64,000 nt of DNA. It comes from JBEVJK01 sp963791325. Lineage in GTDB: Bacteria; Pseudomonadota; Alphaproteobacteria; Rhizobiales; Rhizobiaceae. The position numbers were made by a program, and so were the translations under genes. The DNA is taken from NCBI GenBank assembly GCA_963791325.1, contig CAWBRU010000008.1, positions 248,001 to 312,000 of the forward strand, in the 5' to 3' direction. The notes under the pieces were generated by a model. That model had not been told where the DNA came from. It searched no databases and saw nothing but the letters and a program-made list of their open reading frames with translations. Positions 1 to 11,031 of this stretch are shown here, one piece after another; the first letter of the stretch is position 1; each line of letters begins with the position of its first letter.

Positions 1-661
1 CGCGCTCGCGCGTGGCGAACCACTCCTCGGCATAGTCGTCGTTGCGATACTCGTCGAAATACGGCCCGCCGTCGGTGAAGTGAACCAGCTTGGCATCGCC
101 GCGGTAGTCGTATTCGTTGACCAGATGGTTCCAGGCGCTCGGCAATTCGCCGATCTGATCGTCGCCGTCCAGCCATTTGAACTGATGCAGCTCAAGTCCG
201 GTCGCGGTGTTGACGAAGTCAGGCGTCAGCGCGCGGCAGCGCCGATTGTTGAACAGCATGACGCTCGACCAGTTCTTCTTCTGGTATTTCGTCTGCGTCT
301 GGCCGAGGAACTTGGTCTCGGTCTTGGGCTGATAATCGTGCTTGACGCACATCACCGCGAAGCGCTCGTCGCGCAGCGACCAGAGCTCGGCGATGTCGGC
401 GCGGGCCAGCATGTCGCAATCGACGAACAGGCTCCAGCCTTCATAGCCGCTCAGATAGGGCACCATGAAGCGCGAGAACGAGAACTCGGTCGATTGCAGC
501 GCGTTGCGCTCGCGGGTGAACAGGCCCTGCAGGTGGGAGAGCACGATCGGCGAGAAGGCAACGGGCGTCGAGGCGTGCTCGATGATGCTTTGCGCCAGCA
601 CATGGTAGGCGACCACCTCCTTGGAATCGAAACCGATGAAGATCCGTGCCGTCTCAGCCAT
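1..661 (-). CDS. Glycosyltransferase (GT8-like), C-terminus cut by window edge
   Basis: Reading left from the ATG at 661 gives an open frame of about 220 residues that runs off the window start. It opens MAETARIFIGFDSKEV and contains FVDCDML, a DxD-type metal and nucleotide-sugar site, followed by KHDYQPKTETKFLGQTQTKY and SVMLFNN, a layout typical of alphaproteobacterial glycosyltransferases with a GT-A (family 8-like) fold. There is no signal peptide, so it is cytosolic. The likely role is sugar transfer for a surface polysaccharide, in line with the O-antigen ligase and UDP-glucose dehydrogenase 6-8 kb away, but donor and acceptor cannot be read from sequence. The longer plus-strand frame over the same bases is a mirror of this gene. 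Confidence 0.75.
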   Translation of the reverse strand, partial: MAETARIFIGFDSKEVVAYHVLAQSIIEHASTPVAFSPIVLSHLQGLFTRERNALQSTEFSFSRFMVPYLSGYEGWSLFVDCDMLARADIAELWSLRDERFAVMCVKHDYQPKTETKFLGQTQTKYQKKNWSSVMLFNNRRCRALTPDFVNTATGLELHQFKWLDGDDQIGELPSAWNHLVNEYDYRGDAKLVHFTDGGPYFDEYRNDDYAEEWFATRER

Positions 662-905
662 GCTCGCTCCACTTGCCCTCGGCCGATTGTTCCGCCGGCC
701 GCACCGCCCGCCTGCCGAGTTGGGTGCCCGAGTGATCTTAGCGATAGCTCATAAAGTTGAAGAACATAAAGCACAATCTTGAGCAAACCGAAGCGCGGCG
801 AGGCAAGACAAAACCAGCCGAAATGCCTTCGCAGCTGTTGCCCGGGCGGTCGGGATGTGCTAGAACATACCAAGAACGACTGGCGATGATCAGGGGATGT
901 TTTCG

Positions 906-1250
906 ATGCGTCAGACAGGCAAGCTCGACTATCTGGAACTGCCCGCCGGGGGCGGCACGCTCGACCGCGTGAAGGCGTTCTACAGCGCCGCATTCGGCTG
1001 GTCGTTCACCGACTACGGACCGACCTATTCGGCCTTCGACGAGGGTCTGGAGGGCGGCTTTCAGGCCGAGCCGGGGGAGGCGGCGCCCAAGCCGCTGCCG
1101 GTTCTCTACGCCGAGGACGTCGAGGCGGCCCTTGCCGCGGTCGAGGCTGCCGGCGGCACCGTGCTGAAGCCGATCTACGCCTTCCCCGGCGGTCGCCGTT
1201 TCAATCTACGGGACCCGGCCGGCAACGAGCTGGCGGTGTGGGGGCCGTAA
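906..1250 (+). CDS. VOC (glyoxalase/bleomycin resistance-fold) protein
   Basis: A 114-residue single-domain protein: MRQTGKLDYLELPAGG at the start, then VKAFYSAAFGWSFTDYG and a closing FNLRDPAGNELAVWGP. The beta-alpha-beta-beta-beta pattern and the AFYSxxFGW and DPxGNxxxxW signatures are those of the vicinal oxygen chelate superfamily. I chose the ATG at 906 over the one at 897 because AGGGG at 892-896 sits nine bases from 906 but touches 897. VOC proteins of this size work as metal-dependent lyases, isomerases or dioxygenases or as binding proteins; nothing here fixes the substrate. It is monocistronic, with no terminator that I can recognise. Confidence 0.8.
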   Translation: MRQTGKLDYLELPAGGGTLDRVKAFYSAAFGWSFTDYGPTYSAFDEGLEGGFQAEPGEAAPKPLPVLYAEDVEAALAAVEAAGGTVLKPIYAFPGGRRFNLRDPAGNELAVWGP

Positions 1251-1724
1251 GCCCGTCTGTCCGCACGGCAGAGGCAGGCAGGCTATTCGCCATTCGGCCA
1301 TCTCGGTTGTTTGGCGATCTCGGTTGTTTGGCCATCTCGGTGGTTTCGGCCACCTCAATTGTTTCGGCTGTTGCGGCCCTCTGGGCCGTGTGCCGAGGTT
1401 GGCCGGTCGGCGTTGAACCGACCTCCGCCGCTGTTCGGATGGCTGATCTGCCGCCATCGTTTGTCGAAGCGCGGGCCTGGCGGCCTAATCGATTCGCATC
1501 GGCCTTGGCCTTTCCGGCGGATTGCCTTTGAAGCTTTCTCACCCTATCGCTCTTTGCATTGCGGACGAGAGGGCTCCGCCGCTCTTCGATCCGGCCGGAC
1601 CGGACGGGTCGGCCGGCCTGGCTTTTCCGGTGGCATCGCTGGGCGCGGCAACGGACGCGGTGCGGCTTGCCCTGCCGGAGAGAGCGGCAAGCTCTGCCGA
1701 ACTGGAACGCGAGGGCTACGGCGG
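1251..1724. other. 474-bp gap upstream of ppdK, no convincing gene
   Basis: Several frames are open here but none has a credible start, codon pattern or family motif. The stretch holds a short tandem repeat (separate entry) and must carry the ppdK promoter. I see no tRNA-like fold or clear sigma-70 promoter. Confidence 0.5.
1300..1368. repeat. Four-copy degenerate 17-18 bp tandem repeat
   Basis: The unit atctcggttgtttggc is repeated at 1300, 1317, 1334 and 1352 with increasing divergence; the last copy reads acctcaattgtttcggc. Spacings are 17, 17 and 18 bases. The array lies in the gap between the VOC gene and ppdK. The changing period argues against a coding repeat. Confidence 0.75.
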
Positions 1725-4408
<2,684 letters not shown>

Positions 4409-4444
4409 CGGCCGGCCAAAGGACGATAGGGGAGAGGGGAAGCC

Positions 4445-5878
4445 ATGGCGAGCAGCCTCAAATTCGGCACCAGCGGCCTGCGCGGCCTGGTCAGCGAGCT
4501 GACCGACGTGGTCTGCCGGAGCTACACGGCGGCCTTCATTGGCCATCTCGGGCGGCAAGGCGGCCTCGCGGCCGAGCCGCGTCTGCTGGTCGGCCGTGAT
4601 TTGCGCGCCTCCAGCCCCGACATTGCGGCGCAATGCATCGCAGCTGCCAAGGCCGAGGGCGTCGCCGTGGAAAATTGCGGGGCGCTGCCCACCCCAGCGC
4701 TGGCGCTGCGCTCGCTGACGCTCGGCATCCCCGCGATCATGGTCACCGGCAGCCACATCCCGGCCGATCGCAACGGCCTCAAATTCTACAAGGCCGAAGG
4801 CGAGATCGACAAAGCCGACGAGGCCGGGATCGTCGCCGGCCTGGGGTCCGATCCGCCGGGCGCCGGGCAGCCGGCCGCCGGACCGGCGGCCTTGCCGGTC
4901 GACCCGGCCGCGCTCGACGCCTACCAGGCGCGCTGCCGCGGCCTGCTGGCGCCGGCCGCGCTCGCCGGCATGCGCATCGGCGTCTACCAGCACAGCTCGG
5001 TGGCCCGCGACCTGATGGTGGCGGTGCTCGCCGAGCTTGGCGCCGAGGTGGTGCCGCTCGCCCGCTCGGAGGTGTTCGTGCCCGTCGACACCGAGGCGCT
5101 GCGTGCCGACGACATCGCCTTCGGCGAACGGGCCGCTGCCGAGCACCGCCTCGCGGCGCTGGTGTCGACCGACGGCGATGCCGACCGGCCGCTGATTGCC
5201 GACGAGGCCGGCCGGTTTCTGCGCGGCGACACCGTGGGCATCCTCGCGGCGCGGTTTCTCGACGCCGATGCCGTGGCCACGCCGGTCACCTCCAACACCG
5301 CGGTCGATGCGTCCGGCTTCACCCGCGTCTACCGCTGCCGGGTCGGCTCGCCCTATGTCATCGAGCAGCTCGGCCAGGCGGTCCGCGACGGCTTTCGCCG
5401 GGTTGTCGGCTTCGAGGCCAATGGCGGCGTGCTGCTCGGCTCCGGCGTTGCCGGGCGGGGCGGCCCGATCGGGCCGCTGCCGACCCGCGACGCGATGCTG
5501 CCGATCCTGGCGGTGCTGGGCAGCGCGGCCGAGCGCGGCGTGACGCTGTCGGCGCTGGTGGGCGAACTCCCCGCCCGGTTCACCCAAAGCGGCCGGATCG
5601 AGCACGTCGGGGCCGAGCGCAGCGGCCCGTTCCTGACCGGATTGCGCGATACTGCCCGTGCCGACCGCTTCCTGGCCGAACTCGGGACGGTGGCGAGCCG
5701 CGATTCGATCGACGGCGAGCGCTTCGTGCTCGAGACCGGCGACGTCATCCACTTCCGCGCTTCCGGCAATGCGCCGGAGCTGCGCTGCTACACCGAGGCA
5801 GCCTCGCTGGGGCGGGCCGCCGACATGCTGACATGGGGGCTGGCTGCGGCCGAGCGCGCACTCGCCAGGCCTGACTGA
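4445..5878 (+). CDS. Phosphohexomutase (phosphomannomutase/phosphoglucomutase family)
   Basis: A 477-residue, frameshift-free member of the alpha-D-phosphohexomutase family. Its four active-site loops are visible: the phosphoserine loop TGSHIPADRNGLKFY (Ser103), the metal loop STDGDADRPL (Asp243, Asp245, Asp247), the sugar loop FEANGG (Glu324) and the phosphate-binding loop RASGNAPE (near Ser440). It should shift phosphate between C6 and C1 of mannose or glucose, feeding GDP-mannose or UDP-glucose synthesis. That fits the UDP-glucose dehydrogenase and glycosyltransferases downstream. It follows ppdK by 36 bases with ggggagaggggaagcc before the ATG, so it is probably co-transcribed. The sugar-loop variant ExNGG does not settle mannose versus glucose. 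Confidence 0.88.
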   Translation: MASSLKFGTSGLRGLVSELTDVVCRSYTAAFIGHLGRQGGLAAEPRLLVGRDLRASSPDIAAQCIAAAKAEGVAVENCGALPTPALALRSLTLGIPAIMVTGSHIPADRNGLKFYKAEGEIDKADEAGIVAGLGSDPPGAGQPAAGPAALPVDPAALDAYQARCRGLLAPAALAGMRIGVYQHSSVARDLMVAVLAELGAEVVPLARSEVFVPVDTEALRADDIAFGERAAAEHRLAALVSTDGDADRPLIADEAGRFLRGDTVGILAARFLDADAVATPVTSNTAVDASGFTRVYRCRVGSPYVIEQLGQAVRDGFRRVVGFEANGGVLLGSGVAGRGGPIGPLPTRDAMLPILAVLGSAAERGVTLSALVGELPARFTQSGRIEHVGAERSGPFLTGLRDTARADRFLAELGTVASRDSIDGERFVLETGDVIHFRASGNAPELRCYTEAASLGRAADMLTWGLAAAERALARPD

Positions 5879-6172
5879 GCGGCGCTTGCCGCCCGCCCTC
5901 GGCCCGGAGGAGCGACGCCGAGACCGGCCGCATAGGGTTCGTACGCGATGAGCGGTTTCCCGCCGCAGACAAAATGTGATTCAAACTGCTGAACGAAGCA
6001 GGCTTGAATGGGCAAGAAGCTGTTTTGGCGGAGTGCGTCGGAGTGAGCGCGGATCGAACCGCACTTGCCATCAAGGCGCATCGCTCGGCAGCCGGCGCAA
6101 AAGCGGGACTTCGAACACGCCATCGGCCGCTCGCGCGGCGGGACGGTCGACCAAAATTCACGCCATAGCCGG
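5879..6172. other. Convergent intergenic region, nothing recognised
   Basis: It lies between the ends of the phosphohexomutase gene and the O-antigen ligase gene. No gene, RNA fold or strong hairpin with a T run was found. Confidence 0.4.
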
Positions 6173-7465
6173 TCAGGCAGGGCGGCCGCCGGCCGGCACG
6201 GCCCACATCAGAATGCCGAGATAGGCGCCGATCTGCAGGCTGGTGCTGGCGTGGCTGAAGAACGATTGGCTGAGGCCGAAGCAGGCGTAGCAGGCCGCCA
6301 CCCACATCAGCGCGCAGCCGAGGCCGCGGTCACGGCCATAGAGCCTCAGCCCCGCCACAAAGGGGATGCCGAGAATGAGCGCGAAGAGACCAAGGCCGGC
6401 AAGGCCGGTCTCCAGCAGCAGGTCGAGATACTGATTGTGCAGCTGGTTGTAGATGGCGAGCGTGGCATCGGCTGCCGGCAAGTCAAGCGCGGGGTCGGCA
6501 AGCAGGCCGGGGAAGCTGCCCGCGCCGTAGCCGAACAGGAGATGAGATCCGGCCAGTCGCAGCGCCACGTCCCACATGCCGACGCGCTGGCCGGTCGAGA
6601 CCGACAGCGCGCCGATGTCCTCGCCGTGCGACCAGAGTTCGCCGAGGTCGCCGAACAGCACCACGATCTGCGCCCGCAGCGGGGCGGCGAGCCACAGCGT
6701 GACCGCAGCCAGCGCGGCGATCGCCGCCAGCAGAACAAGGCGCGCACCCCGGCCGCGCAGGTTGGAGATCATCAGCAGCGTCAGCGGCGCCAGCGCCAGC
6801 AGCGTCCCGCGGGTGCCGGTCAGCACCAGCCCGACCAGGCCGAGCGTGGCGAATGCCGCCAGGCCGAGGGTCTGAAGCAGGCCGCGCCGGTCCCCCAGGC
6901 GACCGATCCAATGGATGGCGACGAGGCCGTAGGAGGCCATCAGCAGCTCGGAGAACGGGATCGGATTGGTGGCGCCCCCGAAGCGCCGGCCAGCCAGCGC
7001 CGAGGCCTCGAGCGCCTGGGCGACGATCGCCGTGCCCGCTACCAGCACATGCAGCAGCGCCAGCGCCAGCAGGAACATGAACAGCCGCTCGCGCCGCAGC
7101 GAAAACAGCATGTAGAAGAAACCGCCATTGACCAGGCCGAAGCCGAGCCGCGAGACGTTGTCGAGCTGCGCCCAAGACGAGCCGCGTACCATCACATGCA
7201 GCATCACAAGCAGCAGCAGAGCAATCACCGCCATGCCATAGAAGATCAGCGGACGGCTCGGCTTGAAATCGCGCAACAGCCCCGGGCGCAGCAGCGGCAA
7301 GCCGAGCAGGATCGAGGCGAGCAGGAAATAGCCGTAGCTCCTACTCGTGCCGAGCAGCGCCAGCGACACGGCATAGCTCAGCGCACAGGCGATGGTGAGC
7401 GAGTGTCTCACCTTGCCGCTCGCACCCTCGCCGGGAGGGCGCCGTGTCCACGCAAGCGTCATCAA
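6173..7465 (-). CDS. O-antigen ligase/polymerase-family membrane protein
   Basis: A 430-residue polytopic inner-membrane protein with about ten hydrophobic segments, including long Leu/Ala-rich ones near the N-terminus (ALLLLVMLHVMV) and middle (VLLAAIAALAAVTLWLA). The family signature TGTRGTLLALAPL is followed by a large loop and HNQYLDLLLETGLAGLGLF, the conserved His-containing region of the Wzy/WaaL (PF04932) group. Members join polyprenol-linked glycan to lipid A core or polymerise repeat units on the periplasmic face. Whether this one is ligase or polymerase cannot be told from sequence. It starts at the doubled ATG at 7460-7465 and is divergent from tRNA-Gln and the UDP-glucose dehydrogenase gene. 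No frameshifts. Confidence 0.85.
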   Translation of the reverse strand: MMTLAWTRRPPGEGASGKVRHSLTIACALSYAVSLALLGTSRSYGYFLLASILLGLPLLRPGLLRDFKPSRPLIFYGMAVIALLLLVMLHVMVRGSSWAQLDNVSRLGFGLVNGGFFYMLFSLRRERLFMFLLALALLHVLVAGTAIVAQALEASALAGRRFGGATNPIPFSELLMASYGLVAIHWIGRLGDRRGLLQTLGLAAFATLGLVGLVLTGTRGTLLALAPLTLLMISNLRGRGARLVLLAAIAALAAVTLWLAAPLRAQIVVLFGDLGELWSHGEDIGALSVSTGQRVGMWDVALRLAGSHLLFGYGAGSFPGLLADPALDLPAADATLAIYNQLHNQYLDLLLETGLAGLGLFALILGIPFVAGLRLYGRDRGLGCALMWVAACYACFGLSQSFFSHASTSLQIGAYLGILMWAVPAGGRPA

Positions 7466-7651
7466 TGACTGTCAGCTCGAGGTTGCCTGCAACCGGGTGA
7501 TCCTCTTACCCGGCGAGACGATGCATTGTCGACCGGGAAACCGGCGGCCCCGAGGCGGGCCGCACGGGACCTCCGGCGCCGCCATGCGCCGGCGGCCGCC
7601 GATTGTGCTTTGACGCCTCGTCCGATATGAGGGGGCCCTCGATCGGCGCAT

Positions 7652-7726
<75 letters not shown>

Positions 7727-7783
7727 GCCTCGGAGCACGTCGCGGGAACGCAAGACCTCGGAACAAGTCTGGATTGAATCGGC

Positions 7784-9130
7784 ATGAAAGTTGCAATTTT
7801 CGGAACAGGCTATGTCGGACTGGTCACGGCCGCCTGTCTGGCCGACATCGGCCATGAGATGCTCTGCGTCGACATTGCCGCCGACCGGATTGCCGCGCTC
7901 AATCAAGGCAAGGTGCCGATCTTCGAGCCCGGCCTGAAGGAACTGGTGGCGTTCAACAGCGCCGCGGGACGGCTGTCGTTCTCGACCGACAGCAAAGCAG
8001 CGGTGGCGTTCGCCGGGCTGATCTTCATCGCCGTCGGCACGCCGCCCAATGAGGACGGCTCGGCCGATCTCGGCCATGTGCTGGATGTCGCCGCCACGAT
8101 CGGCCGCCATATCGACGGCTACAAGCTGGTGGTCAACAAATCCACGGTGCCGGTCGGCACCGCCGACAAGGTGCGCGCCGCGATCGCCGCCAGCCAGGCC
8201 GCGCGCGGCGTCTCGCACCCGTTCGACGTCTGCTCCAACCCCGAATTCCTCAAGGAAGGCAATGCGGTCGAGGATTTTTCGAAACCGGCGCGGATCATCA
8301 TCGGCACCGACAGCGAGCGCGTGCGGGCGGTCATGGCGGAGTGTTACGGCCCCTACAACCGCAACCACGACAAGCTGATGATGATGGACGTGCGCTCGGC
8401 CGAACTCACCAAATACGCGGCCAACTCGATGCTCGCCACCAAGATCAGCTTCATGAACGAGATGGCCAACATCGCCGAGCGGCTCGGCGCGGACATCGAG
8501 CAAGTCCGCCAAGGCATCGGCTCGGACCCGCGCATCGGCTATCATTTCATCTATCCCGGCTGCGGTTACGGCGGCTCGTGCTTTCCGAAGGATGTGCGTG
8601 CACTCGCCTCGACCGCCCGCCAGGCGGGCCTCGAGGCGCGGCTGCTCGGCGCGGTCGAGGACGTCAACGCCGCGCAGAAGACCCGGCTGTTCGACAAGCT
8701 CAGCCAGGCGCTCGACGGCAATCTCGCCGGCCGCACGGTCGCGGTGTGGGGACTGGCGTTCAAGCCCAACACCGACGACATTCGCGAGGCGCCGGCGAGG
8801 GCGCTGATCGAGGCGGTGTGGGCGGCCGGCGGGCAGGTCCGGGCCTTCGATCCGGAGGCGATGAACGAGATGCGCCGCGTCTATGGCGAGCGGCCCGATC
8901 TGGTGCTCGCGACCAGCCCGCAGGAGGCGGCGCGCGATGCCGATGCGCTGGTCATCTGCACCGAATGGAAGCAGTTCCGCATCGCCGATTTCGGCTGGCT
9001 CAAGGCCAACCTGCGCACCCCCGTCATCATCGACGGCCGCAACCTTTACGATCCGCAGCGGGTGCGCGACAACGGCCTGCTCTACTTCGCGGTCGGCCGC
9101 GGCGATTCGGTCAGCCGGACCGGCGCCTGA
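7784..9130 (+). CDS. ugd: UDP-glucose 6-dehydrogenase
   Basis: Oxidises UDP-glucose to UDP-glucuronate with two NAD+, supplying acidic sugar for capsule, exopolysaccharide or LPS. The 448 residues begin with the Rossmann motif GTGYVG (7-12), followed by VGTPPNEDG, STVPVGTADKV and SNPEFLKEGNAVEDF. The catalytic cysteine is in GCGYGGSCFPKD (Cys266), and the C-terminal UDP-binding domain carries WGLAFKPNTDDIREAPA. The frame is clean. It starts 57 bases after tRNA-Gln and is followed after 17 bases by a glycosyltransferase, so the two probably form an operon. Length and motifs match the rhizobial RkpK/Ugd type. Confidence 0.95.
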   Translation: MKVAIFGTGYVGLVTAACLADIGHEMLCVDIAADRIAALNQGKVPIFEPGLKELVAFNSAAGRLSFSTDSKAAVAFAGLIFIAVGTPPNEDGSADLGHVLDVAATIGRHIDGYKLVVNKSTVPVGTADKVRAAIAASQAARGVSHPFDVCSNPEFLKEGNAVEDFSKPARIIIGTDSERVRAVMAECYGPYNRNHDKLMMMDVRSAELTKYAANSMLATKISFMNEMANIAERLGADIEQVRQGIGSDPRIGYHFIYPGCGYGGSCFPKDVRALASTARQAGLEARLLGAVEDVNAAQKTRLFDKLSQALDGNLAGRTVAVWGLAFKPNTDDIREAPARALIEAVWAAGGQVRAFDPEAMNEMRRVYGERPDLVLATSPQEAARDADALVICTEWKQFRIADFGWLKANLRTPVIIDGRNLYDPQRVRDNGLLYFAVGRGDSVSRTGA

Positions 9131-9147
9131 ACAAAGGGGCCGCGGGC

Positions 9148-10089
9148 TTGCTCGACTGGCTGCTCGTCGCTCGCGCCAACGACTATGGATTGACCCGCGA
9201 CGCCGCAATCCTGGCCGAGGCGATCAGCGCCGCCGGCGGCAGCGTCGACTTCGCCGAGCGGCGCCGGCGCAGCCTTGTGGCGCGGCTGTTCGGCGCGCAG
9301 CGGGCCGGGATCGTGATCCACATCGAGCGTGTCTTCCCCCGCTGGTTCGGAGCGGCGGCCGGCAACTGGCTGGTGCCCAATCAGGAGCGTTTCCCGGCTC
9401 GCCACCTCGGCCGGCTGAAGCGGATCGACAGGGTGCTGGCCAAGACCCGCGAGGCCGAGGCGGTGTTTGCCGCCCACGGCGTGCGCACCGACTATCTCGG
9501 CTTCACCTCGCCGGACCGGCGCGACATGGCCGTGGTCTGCGACTACGGGAAATTCTTCCATCTCGCCGGCGGCAGCACGCTGAAGGGCACCGAGGACCTG
9601 CTGGCGCTGTGGGCTGCGCATCCGGAATGGCCGGAGCTGGCGCTGGTCCAGAAACAGGCGAATGCGCCGGCCGCCGTGCCGGCCAATGTCCGGCTGTTGT
9701 CCGGCTATCTGCCGGATGCCGAGCTCAGGCGGCTGCAGAGCGCCAGCGGCATCCACCTCTGCCCGTCGCGGGCCGAGGGCTGGGGCCACCACATCGTCGA
9801 GGCGCTGTCGGTCGGGGCAGTCACGGTGGTCACCGATGCGCCGCCGATGAACGAGCATGTCGATGCCGGCTGCGGCGTGCTGGTGCCCGTGGCGCAAAGC
9901 TCGCCGCGTCACCTCGGCACCAGCCATGTCGTCGACCGCGCCGCGCTCGAGGCGGCGATCCGGCGGCTGATCGCGATGCCGGCGGCCGAGAAGGAGCAAC
10001 TCGGGCGGGCGGCAAGGCAGCGCTTCGAGGCGATCGACGCCGGCTTCCGCGCCCGCGCAGCAATGGTCTTCCGCCGCCCCTCATCCTGA
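9148..10089 (+). CDS. Glycosyltransferase (GT4-like, GT-B fold)
   Basis: A 313-residue protein read from a TTG at 9148 preceded by aaagggg at a good distance; no ATG or GTG lies early enough in this frame. The C-terminal half shows HLCPSRAEGWGHHIVEALSVGAVTV and DAPPMNEHV, the E(x7)E-type donor site of family 4 glycosyltransferases. The middle has CDYGKFFHLAGGS and STLKGTEDLLALW. It lies 17 bases after ugd and probably shares its transcript, so a role in building a surface glycan is a fair inference. The substrate is unknown. The open frame continues upstream into ugd but that part is an out-of-frame shadow. Confidence 0.75.
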   Translation: MLDWLLVARANDYGLTRDAAILAEAISAAGGSVDFAERRRRSLVARLFGAQRAGIVIHIERVFPRWFGAAAGNWLVPNQERFPARHLGRLKRIDRVLAKTREAEAVFAAHGVRTDYLGFTSPDRRDMAVVCDYGKFFHLAGGSTLKGTEDLLALWAAHPEWPELALVQKQANAPAAVPANVRLLSGYLPDAELRRLQSASGIHLCPSRAEGWGHHIVEALSVGAVTVVTDAPPMNEHVDAGCGVLVPVAQSSPRHLGTSHVVDRAALEAAIRRLIAMPAAEKEQLGRAARQRFEAIDAGFRARAAMVFRRPSS

Positions 10090-10257
10090 CTTGCAGAGGA
10101 GGCGCCCTCGCCTCATCCCAAGGCCGGGTCGGCACGTCGCGGAAGACGGGGCTGTGCTTGGTCGGCGTTCGTCGGCAGGAAGCGGCGTGGCAACGATGTG
10201 CGTCCTTCGAGGCTCGGCTTCGCCTCGCACCTCAGGATGAGGAGGTGGGGCGCATGA
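10083..10257. repeat. Long direct repeat, copy A (contains a REP palindrome at 10203-10242)
   Basis: First of three near-identical units of 160-175 bases filling the gap between the glycosyltransferase and smc genes (10090-11031), which holds no gene. It runs from atcctgacttgcagaggagg, through a central part with ggccgggtcggcacgtcgcg, to the palindrome built on cgaggctcggcttcgcctcg and flanked by tccttcgag and ctcaggatgagg. This palindrome is the dispersed REP-like element common in Bradyrhizobium-type genomes. The unit overlaps the last seven bases of the glycosyltransferase gene. Confidence 0.85.
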
Positions 10258-10357
10258 AAGCAGGATGAGGAGGCCGGGGCCATGGAAATCAGGATGAGGA
10301 GGCGTCGTTTCGTATCCTCGCACCCCTCAGGGCGAGGAGGAGGCGGCTGCATTCCTC

Positions 10358-10531
10358 ATCCTGAATTGGAGAGGCGCCCTCGCCTCATCCCGAGGCCGGG
10401 TCGGCACGTCGCGGAAGACGGGGCTGTGCTTGGTCGGCGTTCGCCGGCACGAAGCGGCGTGGCGACGACGTGCGTCTTTCGAGGCTCGGCTTCGCCTCGC
10501 ACCTCAGGATGAGGAGGTGGGGCGCATGAAA
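10358..10531. repeat. Long direct repeat, copy B (REP palindrome at 10475-10514)
   Basis: Same order of blocks as copy A with scattered substitutions (for instance gtctttcgag in place of gtccttcgag) and a few-base deletion near the start. It also ends in ggaggtggggcgcatgaaa. Being diverged yet collinear, it is a tandem-like duplication, not an assembly echo. Confidence 0.85.
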
Positions 10532-10563
10532 ATCGGGATGAGAAGGAGGCAGCTGCATTCATC

Positions 10564-10725
10564 ATCCTGACTTGCAGAGGAGGCGCCCTCGCCTCATCCC
10601 GAGGCCGGGTCGGCACGTCGCGCAAGATGGGGCTGTGCTTGATCGGCGCTCGTCGGAACAAAGCGGTGTGGCGATGATGTGCGTCCTTCGAGGCTCGGCT
10701 TCGCCTCGCACCTCAGGATGAGGAA
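10564..10725. repeat. Long direct repeat, copy C (REP palindrome at 10683-10722)
   Basis: Third collinear copy, closest to A at its left end (atcctgacttgcagagg) but diverged in the middle (gcaagatggggctgtgcttga). It ends soon after the REP palindrome with aatggagcctcc in place of the ggtggggcgc tail of A and B. Confidence 0.8.
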
Positions 10726-10752
10726 TGGAGCCTCCTCCTCCTCGTCTTGAGG

Positions 10753-10863
10753 GTGCGAGGATACGGACCGACGCTCCTCATCCCGATGTCCATGCGCCCT
10801 GCCTTCGCATCCTGAGGTGCGAGGATACGGACCGACGCTCCTCATGCTGATGTCCGTGCGCCT
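10753..10863. repeat. Two 47-48 bp direct repeats next to the array
   Basis: A unit beginning gtgcgaggatacggaccgac and continuing cgctcctcat occurs at 10753-10800 and again at 10817-10863 with few mismatches. A related ctcgcaccctcag / gtatcctcgc stretch occurs inverted at 10312-10331. They are separated by 16 bases and lie just left of the inverted REP. Confidence 0.75.
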
Positions 10864-10865
10864 AC

Positions 10866-10908
10866 CTCCTCATCCTGAGGTGCGAGGCGAAGCCGAGCCT
10901 CGAAGGAC
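10866..10908. repeat. REP palindrome in inverted orientation
   Basis: The reverse complement of the palindrome in the three long repeats: tcctcatcctgaggtgcgag followed by gcgaagccgagcctcgaaggacg. With the three direct copies it makes a cluster able to form large cruciforms just downstream of smc. Confidence 0.85.
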
Positions 10909-11031
10909 GCACCAATCAGGACAGAGCCCGATGCGCTTGCAGCGTCCCCGGCATGGGCGCGCGGCCGCCACCGCGATTTGAGCGTTGCATCCACCGACCC
11001 GCCCGGTGTCTCTTCCAGAACCCCGCCCGGC

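Noticed and set aside
6065..7468. A 467-codon plus-strand frame opposite the O-antigen ligase gene
   Set aside because: Gln/Arg/Glu-rich low-complexity mirror of a membrane protein; no plausible domain.
10083..10908. CRISPR array
   Set aside because: Repeats are long, few, palindromic and diverged, with no regular unique spacers and no cas genes nearby.
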